DNA of 64,000 bases from Nomia melanderi (Eukaryota; Arthropoda; Insecta; Hymenoptera; Halictidae). The notes below the pieces were generated by a model. The model searched no databases. It saw only the letters and a program-made list of their open reading frames with translations, and was not told where the DNA came from. Every line of letters begins with the position of its first letter. Position 1 is the stretch's first letter. Both the position numbers and the translations under genes were made by a program. Shown one piece after another: positions 23,000-35,740 of this stretch. Location of the stretch: positions 5,759,501-5,823,500 of the forward strand of contig NC_135003.1 of NCBI RefSeq assembly GCF_051020985.1. The letters run 5' to 3'.

Positions 23000-25900
23000 G
23001 CAGTAAGAAGATCATAATACTGTTAAAGTCTTCAGGTAAATTTTTTCCAGGAAATATTAAAGCTAAATGGATTGTATTTTTAAATAATCGTTAAATAAAT
23101 GATCTATTAAATGTAGTCATAAATTTAAATATCTTTAGAGAAGGACAACGTACTTGAATCTAAAGATATTAATTCGTATATATTCGTGGTTTAATGTTTG
23201 TGATTCTGTTTGTAAAAATAAAAAATAGATGTTAAAATTGAAGTTACACACATATAATATCAGTTTAATAATGGAACGTTAAAAAATTGAGAATATATTC
23301 ATTAAAATGATAGAAAATAATAAATAATGGTTATCTATTATTTGAAAATGGTTATTAAATTCCCAATCCTGTTTTTTTTATTCCCCTTGAAACGAATATT
23401 TTCACGATACATTGCAACGGCACTTGATATACTTATCTCGATTAAATCGCTCTACCAAACGGTTTATGTTATCCCACTGATTATCGATACAGTTTCACGT
23501 AGCAGGTAGATTGCTGATAAACACTCTGCCTCTATATTCGAAATTCATTATGCTGTTAATCTATTGTTATACGTTCAACTTTGTAGCTAATATTTCAGCG
23601 CTTATCAAAGTTATCCGAAAATACCGAACTGGGCCGAGTGGTTTTATTATGAATGGTATAACGAACAAACAATTAACGTAATGTAATGTGTGTAACATGT
23701 ATTTGAGAATTTATAATGGAATATTTGAAGTTTTAAGCGTATAACATATACTTTGAACGATGTAAGCTTGCAAATTTAATGTAATGAGAAGCTCTTCAGA
23801 TCGCAAAACACACCACCGACTAATTCATCATTGAATTAACCCGTCAACTACGTTTGATAAATATACAGGTTATCTTAAAGCTTGAAATAATACTAATTCT
23901 TTCAATGATAAATTCTTTATTTTCTCAGACGAGTATGTAATTTTTCTTTGCTTTGCTTTGGTTTTTCATTAAAACACACACTAGATGCATTCGTCCTGTG
24001 TTTGACGACTGCATACTCCAATTTTTTTTGTTTTATTACGCACAGAACGAGAGCTTTTAAACTAACTTCCACAGATAACAGGTTAGTGAATTGCTTATCT
24101 TTCGTAGCATTTATTTTTTTACATTAGAAACACAAAGTAATTTCCTGAACACTCCATGAATAAACTAGAAAATATACATCATTATTACATATTGTAATCT
24201 AATTTATATAAGAATGGAACTTATAATAAGCATTCCTCTCGATACTACGCTCTAGAACGAGACTAATGTGTCTGACCATTACACGCTGATTCTACTTGCA
24301 GATAGTAAAATCAAATAGGGCACTACGTACGATCGATTCTTCAGAGGTTTAATTCAATTTTACTTACGTTACATGTTTCTGGAAAGTGAACAGAAGAAAA
24401 TTGTTGCATTATGTATTACTAACGATCAATAAAAACATTACGTTTGTGAAATTACTGTCATATAAGAACGTGTTACTAAAGAAACTTTTTAGAGAAATAT
24501 TGATTATCTGATTATCTGATTATCTGATATTTACTTAATTTATCTTTCTTATTCGAATGTTTGCATTTCAAAATTCCAAATTGCTCCATTTATATCTGAA
24601 CATCCTGTGTATGAAGTAAACTGGGTGTGTTATTATTTCTGTTACAAAGAAGGTTCACAAAAATTAATTTCAGTAACGCACAAAATTAATGACAAAGTAG
24701 AAGATGCCCTGTCTCTTCGATACAAAGCTTCTTCATTTATTATGTTCTGAAACGATACGTGATTCTGATGGCACGTTCTCTTCCATTCTCAATAACGCTT
24801 ACTTTATACCATCAGACATATCCGTATCACATAAGGTGTATTTCATGTCGACGGAAATATGCCCGATATTCTGTAGAGTATAAAGGAAAGCAATCGATCG
24901 GAAGGAACGTTTTCAGTCGAGAATAATATTCTTTGATTCGTCGAGTACATTTCTCGGCTACGATCCATACGTTTCTAGAATTTATTGACTTCTTAACTTT
25001 TGGTAAAGCCAGAACGCAGACGGAACGTTTCGACAGCACTCAACAATGAATATACTAGTCACGATTATTCATAATATGAATGACTCCCTTGCCAAGTCGA
25101 TTAATTCGACCTTTTGAATTTTTTAAGATTTTATCGTTAAAACGTTTCATTGATTCTTGGCTTTTAATTTCAAATACGAAAAGTCAAGGAAATTAATTTT
25201 TAATACGAATTTCCTTATTATTGGGCGTGATACTACGAAAGAATAAAAATTTCATTGCCTATGCAAAACTTGCAGTAATAATAACAATTACTTCGAAGTT
25301 ATACTATTTTATTCATTTTACGTATTCTTCAGATTAAAACTACATTTGTAATAGTGAAGTAAAATGCGTTCTATAATGATTATTTAATTTATATATATTA
25401 TATCACTTTGCAAGAGAGCATCACTGTTAGTAGAACCTGAAAAGTTAGAATCAACACGATTGCCATGATGATCACCGGTCACTGACGCTTCCAAATTTCT
25501 TCAAAACAATTACAATATGTGCGATTCACGTTAAATAAAAATATTCAATAATGTAAGTTACCAGATAATAGTGTAACGTACGAATTTGTGATACCAAAAT
25601 AGTAATAATTGTTTTAATTGCAATTAATAATTGTGTCGCGACTTTTAAATTTCGCAATTCGCAGACTCGTATTTTGAACGATTGATGTTTATTATAAGCT
25701 ACACTGAAGATTCAATTTTTAGTTAATGAAAAATAAGTTTTGCATTTGCGAAGATTTTTAATAAGAAAATTCTCGTTACGTTATTAACATTTGTGTCATT
25801 ATTAATACTTCTGATTCCACTTCGATAACAAGATACAACGTATATAAAGATCATGATACAATAAATTTCTATTGCATACCTATTACAAATACACTAATTC

Positions 25901-26130
25901 ACACAATAACCATAAATTTTATATTTAAATTACAAATCAAATAAACCGTCGCATATACAGAATAAATAATAGATACCACGAAATATAGTTGTTCAAACAT
26001 CAAACTACTTTTTAACAGTAAATTTATTTCAGATTTTTCTACCACTCCTACTTTAATACACAAGTTTCATTTCCAGAAAAATACATCTTAACCTCAAATA
26101 TTCATGAAACGAGCAGAATAGGTACAAGGC
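23000..26130. other. AT-rich gene-free stretch
   Basis: It holds repeat edges of TACAGG type at 23866-23880 and in inverse at 24596-24607, and a (GATTATCT)3 microrepeat at 24502-24528. A minus-strand frame of 70 codons at 24827-25039 has no recognisable motif. No gene is supported. Confidence 0.45.
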
Positions 26131-26420
26131 TGCTCTATTCTAGGTGCGTGCGACATTTCGTGAAAAATTCATTTACAACGTGCGCCGAGTTTCATTGTCG
26201 AATTAAAATGACAGAAACGAATCTTGCGAGATGGAAAAAGTGTGGGGATGTTAATAGAGCTGATCTGCCGGAGCGTAACAGACTCTACGGAAACAATCCA
26301 CGGAAAATGCAAGTCGCTGGTGCACTTTGAAAAATGAAGACCCACCTCCAGTCTACGGTCGGCCATATTTCTGTCGCGTACTTTATCTCGTCTGCGAGGT
26401 ATCCTCAAGAGCTTTGAAAG
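26130..26420. other. CpG-rich patch
   Basis: It has higher GC and CpG than its flanks, with short opposing open frames (60 and 79 codons) that overlap and therefore look compositional. It is a candidate regulatory element. Confidence 0.3.
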
Positions 26421-26690
26421 TATTCAAGGTGTATTAAAAGGGCGGGACTCTACAGGGCAATGTGAAAGAAAATCCAAAGATCAATAGTGCCGGAATAGTA
26501 ACAGTATACGTCATACAGAGTGTTCTCGTTGTTGTCGAGTATCGCTGAGAAAACAATTATTTCGAAGAATTCGCAGCATTTACTTAGTCAAAATCGTTGA
26601 TTTCATCGTTTTGTAGATACTAATCATAGATATTCATTTAAACATTCATAATAGAAGGCAGCATGCGAAGTTGTCAGATTAAAAGGAATG

Positions 26691-26727
26691 AAAGAAAAAA
26701 GTTATTCATATAATATAAGAACTTCAT

Positions 26728-26780
<53 letters not shown>

Positions 26781-26982
26781 TAAATATAAATAATATATAA
26801 TTTATATTTATATATATATATTATACATATGTATTATACATATAAATGTATGTATAAAAATAAATACATATAAAAATATATTTTATTTTATTTAATAATA
26901 TTTAATAGCATTTTACTATTTAATATTTTAAATAGTAAATAACATAAAGAAAAAAGTTATTCATATAATATAAGAACTTCAT

Positions 26983-27035
<53 letters not shown>

Positions 27036-27184
27036 TAAATATAAATAATATATAATTTATATTTATATATATATATTATACATATGTATTATACATATAA
27101 ATGTATGTATAAAAATAAATACATATAAAAATATATTTTATTTTATTTAATAATATTTAATAGCATTTTACTATTTAATATTTT
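26691..27184. repeat. Near-perfect 239-bp tandem duplication with TA microsatellites
   Basis: 26691-26929 recurs at 26946-27184 with a constant 255-bp offset and no difference that I can find, separated by 16 bp. Each copy contains a long TA microsatellite of the same length. Microsatellites mutate fast, so equal lengths imply a very recent duplication, gene conversion, or an assembly or polymerase artefact. Confidence 0.9.
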
Positions 27185-28860
27185 TTCACATGAGAATTGT
27201 GCATTAAACTATATACTTATATATTATAATTGTACATTAAAAATACCTCAGTGTCATTTATATAAAATTAATAACTAATAAAAGTAATTTTACCTTAGCA
27301 CAGTCAAAAATAGATATTACTTTCTCACCAACTGAATATTTAGTTATTTCCTACTGCAACTTCGTTCATATCGTTACAACAGGAAACGAACAGGCCAATC
27401 ACCGTGCTGTTCAAACTATTTAATTAAACATCCAACTTTAACGATTTGTTGATATAAACGTACATTAAACTGCGTGAATTGACTTGCCAAGCATAGCTCA
27501 TGTTAAAAAGATAAAATCTTTTGAATCCGACACAGACGTGAAAATATTTGAAGAGGCGTTTTGTCAGTGACAAGGAGTCGAGAGATCGAAAGTTAATGAG
27601 ATGTTTGTTTCCTGTAGGAAACGTTTACCTAGCAATAGCAAGTTTGTTGATCTGCTATGCAGTGTCAATAGAAACTGCAAGACACCCAATCAACCAAATG
27701 AGCCACCTACTTACTGTCACCTTCAGCATGCATGGACACTAATTCTATCAAATGTGCTTGGTAAACCAACGCAAACACTTTTCGATCATTTTCAACTGAA
27801 TTCGACCACGCTAACGCTGCTACGTTGTTGCAGTGATGGAAGCGTGACTTGACCCATGCAATCTTTTAAGAAGAATAAGCCAAAAAGTCGATACCTTTAT
27901 TTTACGGGTGATACGTTATGTTCCTGTGTGTTTTTGGGGTTTGAAGCAAATTTTGAAACGAACTAATATATATTTGTTGATTCTATATGTACTGATATTA
28001 ATATTTATTATTTTATATTATTAATATTGTGAAATTGAATTTTATGATTGGTTTTATTATTTTTTGAAGTAGATAAATTAGATTTTGAATTTAATAATAT
28101 TTATATCAAATTGGAAATTTACCATCATTACACATGATATTCTGTTATCTGTTTGGATGTTGTATTAGATTCTTTAATAGCTTAAATATTTCTTTTAAAT
28201 ATTTATCCCATTTATCGCTTAAAAAATCTTATTACACATTTCATAACCTCAAATTTATTATAATTTATCCAGTCTAGAATGTTTTATACACATCAAAGTT
28301 GGTAAGTATCTATTGGTGTCGGCTCTAAGAAATATAATACGAGAAAAATAAATCTTCTTCGCAGTACAGATTTTCTTTTACTAGCATTGACTGTGGCCTC
28401 GCATTATCGTGAAAGCACGTAACAGCTTTGAACTTATTCCATTTATATTGCTACAATCTTTCAAGGTATCGACAATTTAATACGTTGACCACTAAATCGA
28501 CGCCCAAGAAAATATTCAGGTAATAAAATCAATTTTTCTAACGGAACAGAAAATGAAGAGTCAAGATTCGTCATGGTAGTCACTTTGTTAACCTTCTTGC
28601 ATCTCATAGATCCAACAAAATTTACAACATTTCTAAATCTATAAATATTTATAATACAATAATCAATAATATAATATATAACACAATAATATTACTACAA
28701 ATAATGTAACATATAATAGTATAACAAACATCTACACTTTAAATATTTCATATATATTTTTTTATTGCTCGCGTTCTCTTCAATTTTACATTTCCAAATG
28801 TTTCCCAAATCCCTACAAATCCGCAATCCACTAATAAGATTAACAATGAGAACAACTTTT
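27185..28860. other. AT-rich gene-free stretch
   Basis: A slightly GC-richer zone at 27540-27860 carries two overlapping frames (64 and 83 codons) with no recognisable domain. The remainder is AT-rich and featureless. Confidence 0.4.
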
Positions 28861-29120
28861 AACCGAAAATATATCAGAAGAGGACAGTGAGATTGAAAGT
28901 CAGAAGAGAGGTGACGCGAACGCGAAGCAGGAAGACAAGTCTGGGCGGATAGAGGAGGAAAGAAACCGGAGGATAGCAAACGGCGGCGGCCGTAACGTAA
29001 GAAAACAAACGCTCGTTAACAAGGCGCATCAGAGCAGATTGAAGAGATTTCCTGCCGCAGTTTAGCCGACCGACTAGCTCTTTCTCTCTTTCTCGCTTCT
29101 GCCCCATAGACCTCGACGAC
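28860..29120. other. CpG-rich patch
   Basis: A purine-rich block is followed by GCGGCGGCCG and then a pyrimidine-rich block. A minus-strand ATG frame of 77 codons (29107-28874) starts MGQKREREKELVGRLNCGRK, but it tracks the strand bias. It could be a promoter or leader exon; there is no firm evidence. Confidence 0.25.
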
Positions 29121-32007
29121 GACTGGGACCAGAGGTTAATTTATCGAATTAAACGTTCTACAATTGCGTTATAAGACCGAGTCACCGGGACATTCTGTTG
29201 GCGTGTATGAGCCATTCCACGTCAAATCGAATAGAACTTGTCACACGATCACGGATTTCCTTCAGATTCGCAGAACCTGTTGGTTTCCCTGAGAAAATCA
29301 GTTTTGTAAAATCTTGGCCACCTAATTGAAACGGTTTGCAATTTAGTTCAATTAATTGAAATAATCACGTCAATAAGTTAATTTATGTAATAATAAATAT
29401 AAAGATAAGTAAATACTAATATCCAATTTCGTTTAATTAATGCAAATAAATAGTGCTATTATGTCTTATCGCTGTACATTTCTATCAGGCACTTGTACTT
29501 CCACCGTTCTAGCTCCGATCCTCAACAGCGGTTATCATAAATGTCTAAAAGCGTCGCAGTAATTAACTGGTCATTGCGCCAGACGTGCGAATGCCTTCAA
29601 GCTGGGCCCCTTGTGGGCATTTACGTAGCAGAAGTTACCCCCATGAACAGTTACCGTGATTTAGAATGGTGAAACCACTTACGGAGTACCCAAGCGGATT
29701 GAGTATATCTCCAGTGGAAGAGATAAGTAGAGAAAATTATTATCAAAGGGAACGAGTCAAGAAATTGCATTATTGCCTTTTAAAATCAATTTATTGGGCT
29801 CAAATATTAAAAGAGTTACAAATTTTTAAATATAATAAAAATGTAATTTAAAATATTAAAATTTTTAAATATAATAAAATTTAAAGTATTAAAAATGTTA
29901 AAATTTTTAAATATCTAAATATTTAATAATATAGTATAATAATTCGATGGACTCTTTAAGCTATAAAGAATTTTCTGTGAGCATTTTTTGATTAAGTAGA
30001 TTATAAGTAATTAGTGGCACTTGCCCTTAACTTCTATGAATGCCAACAAACGGGTCATATCTGGAACTTTGTACAAGACCTCGATAAATAATTCGTTAGT
30101 CGCAGTGCCACAATCAATGCTTTCAGGTCCCTTTGGTACTTATGAATATAGAGGAATTTCATTAATTTCGAATTGACCCCTTTAACAACGCCTTTCTATA
30201 TACGATCGAATCATCCACACGGTGAAAACTGTAAATTGAATTTATTGAATACCGATGCATTTCAGATGAAATTAGTGCACCCAGTGTATACCAAATAAAA
30301 TGTTGCCTCGCACTTAGCAATATTGAAGTTTTACAATAAATAATGTATTATATATAGTACCTGAGCAAATATTTACCTGTACGATTATTTTTAGAATTGG
30401 GGTACTATTAATAATAAAATAACATATACAAACTTGCATCCAAAAAAAATTATCAGTCATGGGATACTTAAATGTTTATTTAATATATATTTTTATGATT
30501 TATTACTTAATAAGGACTTCTGCCTAGGTTAAAATAAGAAAGGGAGAACAAAATAATGTTTCAAAATAGTAGGAACACCTTTTAATGGTTAATTCCAATA
30601 ATATGACGAAAAAGTGTTAATATTAGATTTACAAACGTTTATTGTAAACTTCGTTGCGTTTCCTCTAGAAAAATAAATGTTTACTAAGCAATGTTCATAA
30701 CATTTAATATCCTATTTAATATAAAATTTTGTCTGTATATATAATATACAATTTTATTCAACAGTTGTATCGGTGCACTTCTTGATGCGACATTGTCTGA
30801 ACGAATTACACTAACGTGATGTTCAAAATTTTTGAAAATTCATGCATTCGAACAGTGACAAACATAAGCAACAAGTAAACAACTGTATAAGAAAATCCCG
30901 CTCGATTAAACTTAAATGTGTTTTCCTATACCCATCAATGCAAGAACTTCGTTTACGATATAATAATTTCATGAAAACAAAGTTAACTAATCACAAAAAA
31001 CCTATTTCCGCCATCAACTTTCGAAAACTACTTTACTAAGAGGACAAAACACAATAGATCGAACTAATATATTGAGTTACACGTTACACAATTGCATTGC
31101 ATAATCGACTAGACTATATAGTGCAAAAACAGTTCATTTTTTATTTTATGTTATCATATTTTTGAAATAATGATTTACGCGCTGACAGGTTATCCGCAGA
31201 TAAGAATTTGAGTCATTCACTTCATTATATAATCTACATTAGTAATTGTGAAAAATAAAAAGGAAGAGTTAAAAATCAAATGAAATTCCTTAAGAAATTG
31301 TTGATCTCCATGTAAATCAATGAAATTTAATATTTGAAATAATTGCTTCTTTTGTTATATATATATATTATATATCTTTTGTTATATATTATTAAATGAT
31401 AAAATTAAATAATACCTTGAAAATTAAGTTAAATACTGTTTATAACAATCGAATAATTACGTGTGTATAAGTACATTTATGTAACATTTTATACAACATT
31501 TATAAATTAATGTACATTATAGATTATTATACACTCATAGATTGAAATGGAACACCCTGTATTAAAAATCAATTACAAGTAACAGGAATGTGCCATATCA
31601 AATCTGTTCCTCGTCAAACTGTGATCGCCTGCTTCTAACAACTCCCAAATAACCGTAATGCATCTTATTAATTAAATTTTTAAATATCTTTCTCCTAAAT
31701 TTTCTCATTTCATTTTAAAAGAATCTTTTTCGTCACACAAAGAAAAAGTAATAAAAAGACAAAATTTTTAATAATACAGGTACAACAAGTTCCTACGACA
31801 CAGATAAAAATATGTAAACTTTGTATACAGCTAATTAATATTAACCAGTTAGTAGAAAATAATTTATATAACTGAAGTATGTGGTTGCTGTCAAACTTCG
31901 ATAGTACTGCATGCAACGTTATCAACGATAAAATCATTTCTGAACGTCAAAGCAAATTCCGATCCTTTTTGAAGTACGCTCAGCAGTATGAAGATTTCTG
32001 TTCCAGA
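29120..32007. other. AT-rich gene-free stretch
   Basis: It contains the tandem AT repeat at 29821-29925 and a clear inverse TACAGGGTGTTCC repeat edge at 31546-31562. An ATG frame of 65 codons (30842-31039) is Lys/Asn-rich and probably chance. Confidence 0.45.
29821..29925. repeat. Three imperfect ~40-bp AT-rich tandem units
   Basis: The word AATTTTTAAATATMWWAAA recurs at 29821, 29860 and 29902 (offsets 39 and 42). Confidence 0.6.
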
Positions 32008-32361
32008 TCAAACGGGAATTGGCAAAGATACAAGGATACGCAATACTAAGAAGCCAACCATAAAGTAAACAGGATTCACGACGCAACTAATGATTACGGG
32101 AGTGACATGGGTTTGCAGACGCGCACACCTACGATTCAAAGTCGCCATGGAAACGCTATCATACCCGGTGGCTGCGGCACAATTTAAAATCCGCTTCAAA
32201 GCCAAGCGGGAAACTGGATAGAAGTCTGTCCGTTCGCAGTTCCACCAAAATGAAATTGTTCTTCGGACTTTGATATCATTCTCGTCGAGCCACCGCGATT
32301 CGTTGATCTCTTTTACGATTAGAAGGTGTAGCTTTTGTAACGGAACGTACAATAAACTCAT
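32008..32361 (-). CDS. Candidate ORF in CpG-rich patch, unrecognised
   Basis: A minus-strand frame of 117 codons begins at an ATG (32361), MSLLYVPLQKLHLLIVKEIN, and ends in a hydrophobic tail with VYFMVGFLVLRILVSLPIPV, which could form a membrane segment. Composition is mixed and fairly protein-like. Against a gene: no recognisable family, and the same DNA carries an X-box-like motif and hairpins suggesting regulatory sequence. Related words also occur in the patches near 33.95 and 37.93 kb. Confidence 0.2.
   Translation of the reverse strand: MSLLYVPLQKLHLLIVKEINESRWLDENDIKVRRTISFWWNCERTDFYPVSRLALKRILNCAAATGYDSVSMATLNRRCARLQTHVTPVIISCVVNPVYFMVGFLVLRILVSLPIPV
32141..32154 (+). promoter_or_regulatory. 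X-box-like motif GTCGCCATGGAAAC
   Basis: It fits the RFX X-box consensus RYYNYY-N(1-3)-RRNRAC at every position (GTCGCC AT GGAAAC). A second full match is at 63832-63845 and a near match at 33939-33952, all in CpG-rich patches. RFX binding is inference. Confidence 0.35.
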
Positions 32362-32379
32362 CTGATAATACGACAATCC

Positions 32380-32993
32380 ACTTGAACGAAAACCAATTGC
32401 AAGTTTAACAAGATCCCATGGTCTGATAGAGCTACTTTAAAAGCAATGAAAGAACGAAATGTTTCCGAGAAATTGAGATTCAATTTCGAAGCAATATACT
32501 AGGTACAAATTAACAAATATTTGAATGATAACGGTAGAAAAACTACATTTTCTATATTAATTTCTTTATATAGAAATGAATTTCTTTCATTGTATTATAT
32601 ATCTTTATGTTTTTCTATTTTCCTATATTAAATCTTTAAATTTCTCCATTTCTTCTATATCAAATCCGTATTAATCATATTCCAATTTTCGTACACAAAA
32701 ATTATACACTAATATAATCACTGGTCACGTCACTTATGTAATAAACATTTTTATCATTCAACGTATTCAGCGCCGATGCGTACCAATGATACGTGATGCG
32801 TGCACTCTAGTGATTTGATAATTCCCCTTGATAAATTAATGTCTCGAGGACACTTTAAGATTTTGTTACAATTACGATATACGATTACGATAAACTGTAC
32901 ACATGAGTTGCGATAATTCGGCATGATGGCCAACAGCATGATAGCGTGTGCTGACTTTTCGTACGCAGCTGTTTTTTCACTTTTGTTTTCTGA
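32380..32993. other. AT-rich gene-free stretch
   Basis: No gene or repeat is recognised. Confidence 0.45.
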
Positions 32994-33246
32994 TTAACCC
33001 CTTCTCCTATAATATCGAGTCAGATTCGCGATGAAAATTTTCCATTGAATTCGACAAATCTAAACGTTATTCATTTATTTTTCATATAAATTAAATATTA
33101 CCTGTTTATTACCAATCTTTAACCCTTCGAGTAAACGTAGACACAGGATAAGTAACAAATTCTTTTCTTTTTCTACTAAATGATTAGTAAAGTAGTTTTA
33201 TCAAGCACAGTTGTGAAAGAATTCAAATAACAAAGAGGTAAAGTTA
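32994..33246. mobile_element. TTAA-type MITE, family E, copy 2
   Basis: It begins TTAACCCCTTCTCCTATAAT at an intact TTAA and ends near GTTAT at 33246, where the TTAA has decayed. Its 253-bp interior aligns along its length with 5471-5721 and with 42048-42265, for example TCAAGCACAGTTGTGAAAGA against TCAAGCATAGTTGTGAAGGA. It is non-coding. Confidence 0.6.
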
Positions 33247-33249
33247 TCA

Positions 33250-33560
33250 CGTGTAGTAAAGTATAAACTGTAACCGTGATATTTAGATATAATGTTATCG
33301 AGAGTATCCTTTACTCTCATTACTAGACTGTAAATATGTATAACTTCGCACCATATACAACTATAAAAAAGGTATACATGCCATTATTAAATACCAGACC
33401 ACCCGACAGGAAAATATCGTCCAACTGAATATCAGAAATAAATATCTACAATCTATTTAATAGTCTATTTCTCAATGTTACCATTCTACACGCAAATCCA
33501 CGATAAATATATTACTCAATAAACCTATGGTAACGCCCAGTTTCCATCAACACAAAGAAG
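33250..33560. other. AT-rich gene-free stretch
   Basis: Nothing is supported. Confidence 0.4.
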
Positions 33561-34290
33561 AAGACATTTCACCAACAGAACGATACACCTCCAGCAACGG
33601 TACATAGATATCCCAAGCTCGCACGAGAATACGTTCAAACCGCTGGTGCATACGAAACCATTCGAAACCACCAGGATAAGCTAAAACGCTAACGTTAAAC
33701 GGTCTTACAGCGCATGAAAAACCACTCGACATAAATATCAAGAATCACGACCAACCCTAGACACCGCGAGATCGTACTGCAAGAATGTCCCGAGCTCGTT
33801 AGACCAACGTGTCTCTTAAAAGAAAGACAGAACGAAAGAGCAGAAAAAGGAGAAACAAAGAAAGGCATAGATAGAAATAGAGAAACGGAAAACGATATGG
33901 CGAAATGGCTGATGACACCTAAAGTCTCGTTCACGCCCGTGGTCATGGAAACCGGCTTTAAAGCCGTTCCCGCCAGTGGCTGCGAAAGCCGATTTCGCCA
34001 CTGAATACAGGAATATCGGGATCGATATTTCCCGGTGCTCTGTTGCACTCCAGACCTTCGTGTTCGAAGTGGCTGACCCGGCCAGACACCGGGAATCAGA
34101 TGTCTGAATAGCGAGGCCAGGTGAATGGAAATCCCTGTTCCCGTTCCCCGGAGAACAAGGTGTCCGAGGGCGCACGTCGGTATACTTGGTCAGAGCGCTA
34201 CTCCAGCCGGACCCAACAATGGCGTCGATGGATGGGAAAATTGACCGATCAATGGAACCGGTGCAGCGAGGCGTCGCTCAGTGTAAACTC
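33560..34290. other. CpG-rich patch with palindrome and X-box-like site
   Basis: This roughly 730-bp patch includes the perfect 14-bp palindrome CGGCTTTAAAGCCG (33953-33966) next to a near X-box (33939-33952). Minus-strand frames of 117 and 119 codons overlap in different registers, so coding is unlikely. It shares CATGGAAAC plus a GGCTGC-type neighbourhood with 32.15 kb. Confidence 0.35.
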
Positions 34291-34293
34291 TAA
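34219..34293 (+). CDS. Possible 24-codon leader ORF or first exon
   Basis: ACAATGG gives a good start context for MASMDGKIDRSMEPVQRGVA, followed by QCKL and a stop. A donor-like CAGTGTAAAC lies just before the stop, so this could be a short first coding exon. It is too short to judge by itself. Confidence 0.1.
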   Translation: MASMDGKIDRSMEPVQRGVAQCKL

Positions 34294-34751
34294 ATAACTT
34301 GATTATTTATTAAAATTACAGTGGACTGTATAGAATAGCTGATTCTTGAAGTTAGCTTAGGGTGGACCTTAAACTTTTAGCTACTGTACGCCACCATAAT
34401 GACTTTCGCGTATATTATCTTTTTGAACAGTACGCCATTATAGCGGCTCGATTCTTTCACTGTCATCGATAGCTGTGCAGAATAGTCTAATCTAACCTTA
34501 TTGCATAGTGGAAAATTTTATGAATCTCAAATAGCAGTGCTACAATTCTGATACACAGACCGCGTCAAACCTCGCTGTACACAGGTATAAAGAAGCCATA
34601 GCCTATTCTCATGGAAATTATAAACATCAAGTCGCGAGTTCCAACAATGAAAAAACCCCCGTTGGTGTAGGAATGCATAGAAAAAATGACTTTAGATAGG
34701 CTGTGATTCCTCGTGTTGCATTGTAAAAATTAACTTTTCTTACAAGTAAAC

Positions 34752-34823
34752 AAGTTAGATGATAAACTATTCTTAGTAGAAACAGAAACGAAAGGAAAGA
34801 TAAAAATTGAAGAACTGATTAAT
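34752..34823 (+). pseudogene. Coding-like repeat fragment, copy 2
   Basis: 24 codons (KLDDKLFLVETETKGKIKIE, ELIN) then a stop, homologous to 7201-7278. The differences are mostly single-base and the frame is kept. It lies about 60 bp from a family B terminus, which suggests it may belong to, or have been carried by, a larger TTAA element. Confidence 0.3.
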
Positions 34824-34881
34824 TAGACAATATAAGAAACGATATAAAGTTAAATGAACGAAAGGAAACGCAGAATCTTAA

Positions 34882-34921
34882 ATCCGGTCATTTGACCGGT
34901 TTTCCGTACGTTTAGTGTTAA
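34882..34921. repeat. Isolated family B terminus with GTCA/TGAC palindrome
   Basis: In inverse it reads TTAACACTAAACGTACGGAA and then the palindrome CCGGTCAAATGACCGG, ending at TTAA (34918-34921). No matching left end is found 223 bp upstream, so it is truncated or part of a different-sized element. Confidence 0.45.
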
Positions 34922-34929
34922 CGAATCTT

Positions 34930-35397
34930 TTGAAAATCGCCGTTGCCCGTGCTCGTGAATCTCCAACACTCAGAGTCCGCGAGAAATTACGAAATGGTGG
35001 AGAAGGACCAGGAGTAATTTAAATGTATATTAGGTCATGCCAGGTTTTCGTTGGCCTCGGACGAGGTCAAAGGGATGACTGACGGCTTTGATAGGGTCCG
35101 CTGATAGGCTTCTCGCAATCAAGTGTATCTTAGGAGATGACTTTGATCCCGGATTGAATATTCGGCCCGAGCTACGGTCACGTGATGCTGCTCAACGTTA
35201 ATAGGATGTATAGAATCGATCAGAGATTTTACATACCAGAAACGTCAGGAGCCATTCTATGATTTTGGGAACGTACTCGGTTTGGAATGCGGTTTGCGGG
35301 CTTGTGGGGATTGTAGAATGGAACTGGGACATTTTGTTAAGGGTTGAATTTGGATGGTAGTGTGATACGTTTGAGCGAAGTTTCGTTTAGAATTAAA
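34930..35397. other. CpG-rich patch with CLEAR-like E-box
   Basis: GTCACGTGAT at 35177-35186 matches nine of ten bases of the TFEB-type motif GTCACGTGAC and contains the palindrome TCACGTGA. A small hairpin CCTCG-GA-CGAGG lies near 35054. No gene is supported; regulatory function is inference. Confidence 0.3.
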
Positions 35398-35612
35398 TAA
35401 TTACTACACTGCGGATCTTTATGCAAATTCAAATGTTCAACAACGTAATTAGAAAAGCATAATTACAATGGAAAATGATTTTTCTTAACGAATATCATGA
35501 AAAGCACTAAACTTTAGATATTTTATATATTTTTTTGTGCTGTATGCATTCAGTGCAATTTTGCACTTTCAAATTTCCCGTAAAAGCATCAAAATCCGCA
35601 GTCTAGTAATTA
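35398..35612. mobile_element. MITE family A, best copy, 27-bp inverted ends
   Basis: The left end TAATTACTACACTGCGGAT (35398 on) and the inverse of the right end TAATTACTAGACTGCGGAT match at 24 of 27 positions. The length is 215 bp, with no coding capacity. Related copies are 39703-39914 and a deleted derivative at 62867-62957. The likely TA target suggests the Tc1/mariner superfamily. Its right end abuts the foldback MITE fragment at 35613. Confidence 0.65.
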
Positions 35613-35740
35613 CTATTCGCCTCTCACGTTATTAGTTCCATCGGCCCTAGGCTTAAAAGTGCACAGGGGCATGGGGAATCAACCGCACGCTCCACCTCGG
35701 CACGCGGCTCGACAAATAACAAGGACGCATAGAACGATCA
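35613..35740 (+). mobile_element. Partial foldback MITE (left arm only)
   Basis: It starts CTATTCGCCTCTCACGTTA directly after a TA, identical to the start of the complete foldback element at 43712. It follows that arm through GTGCACAGGGGCATGGGGA to about 35735, then diverges. No right arm is found. Confidence 0.6.

Noticed and set aside
33695..34175. Minus-strand frames of 117 and 119 codons
   Set aside because: They overlap each other in different registers within a CpG-rich patch that carries palindromes and an X-box-like motif, and neither has a recognisable domain.
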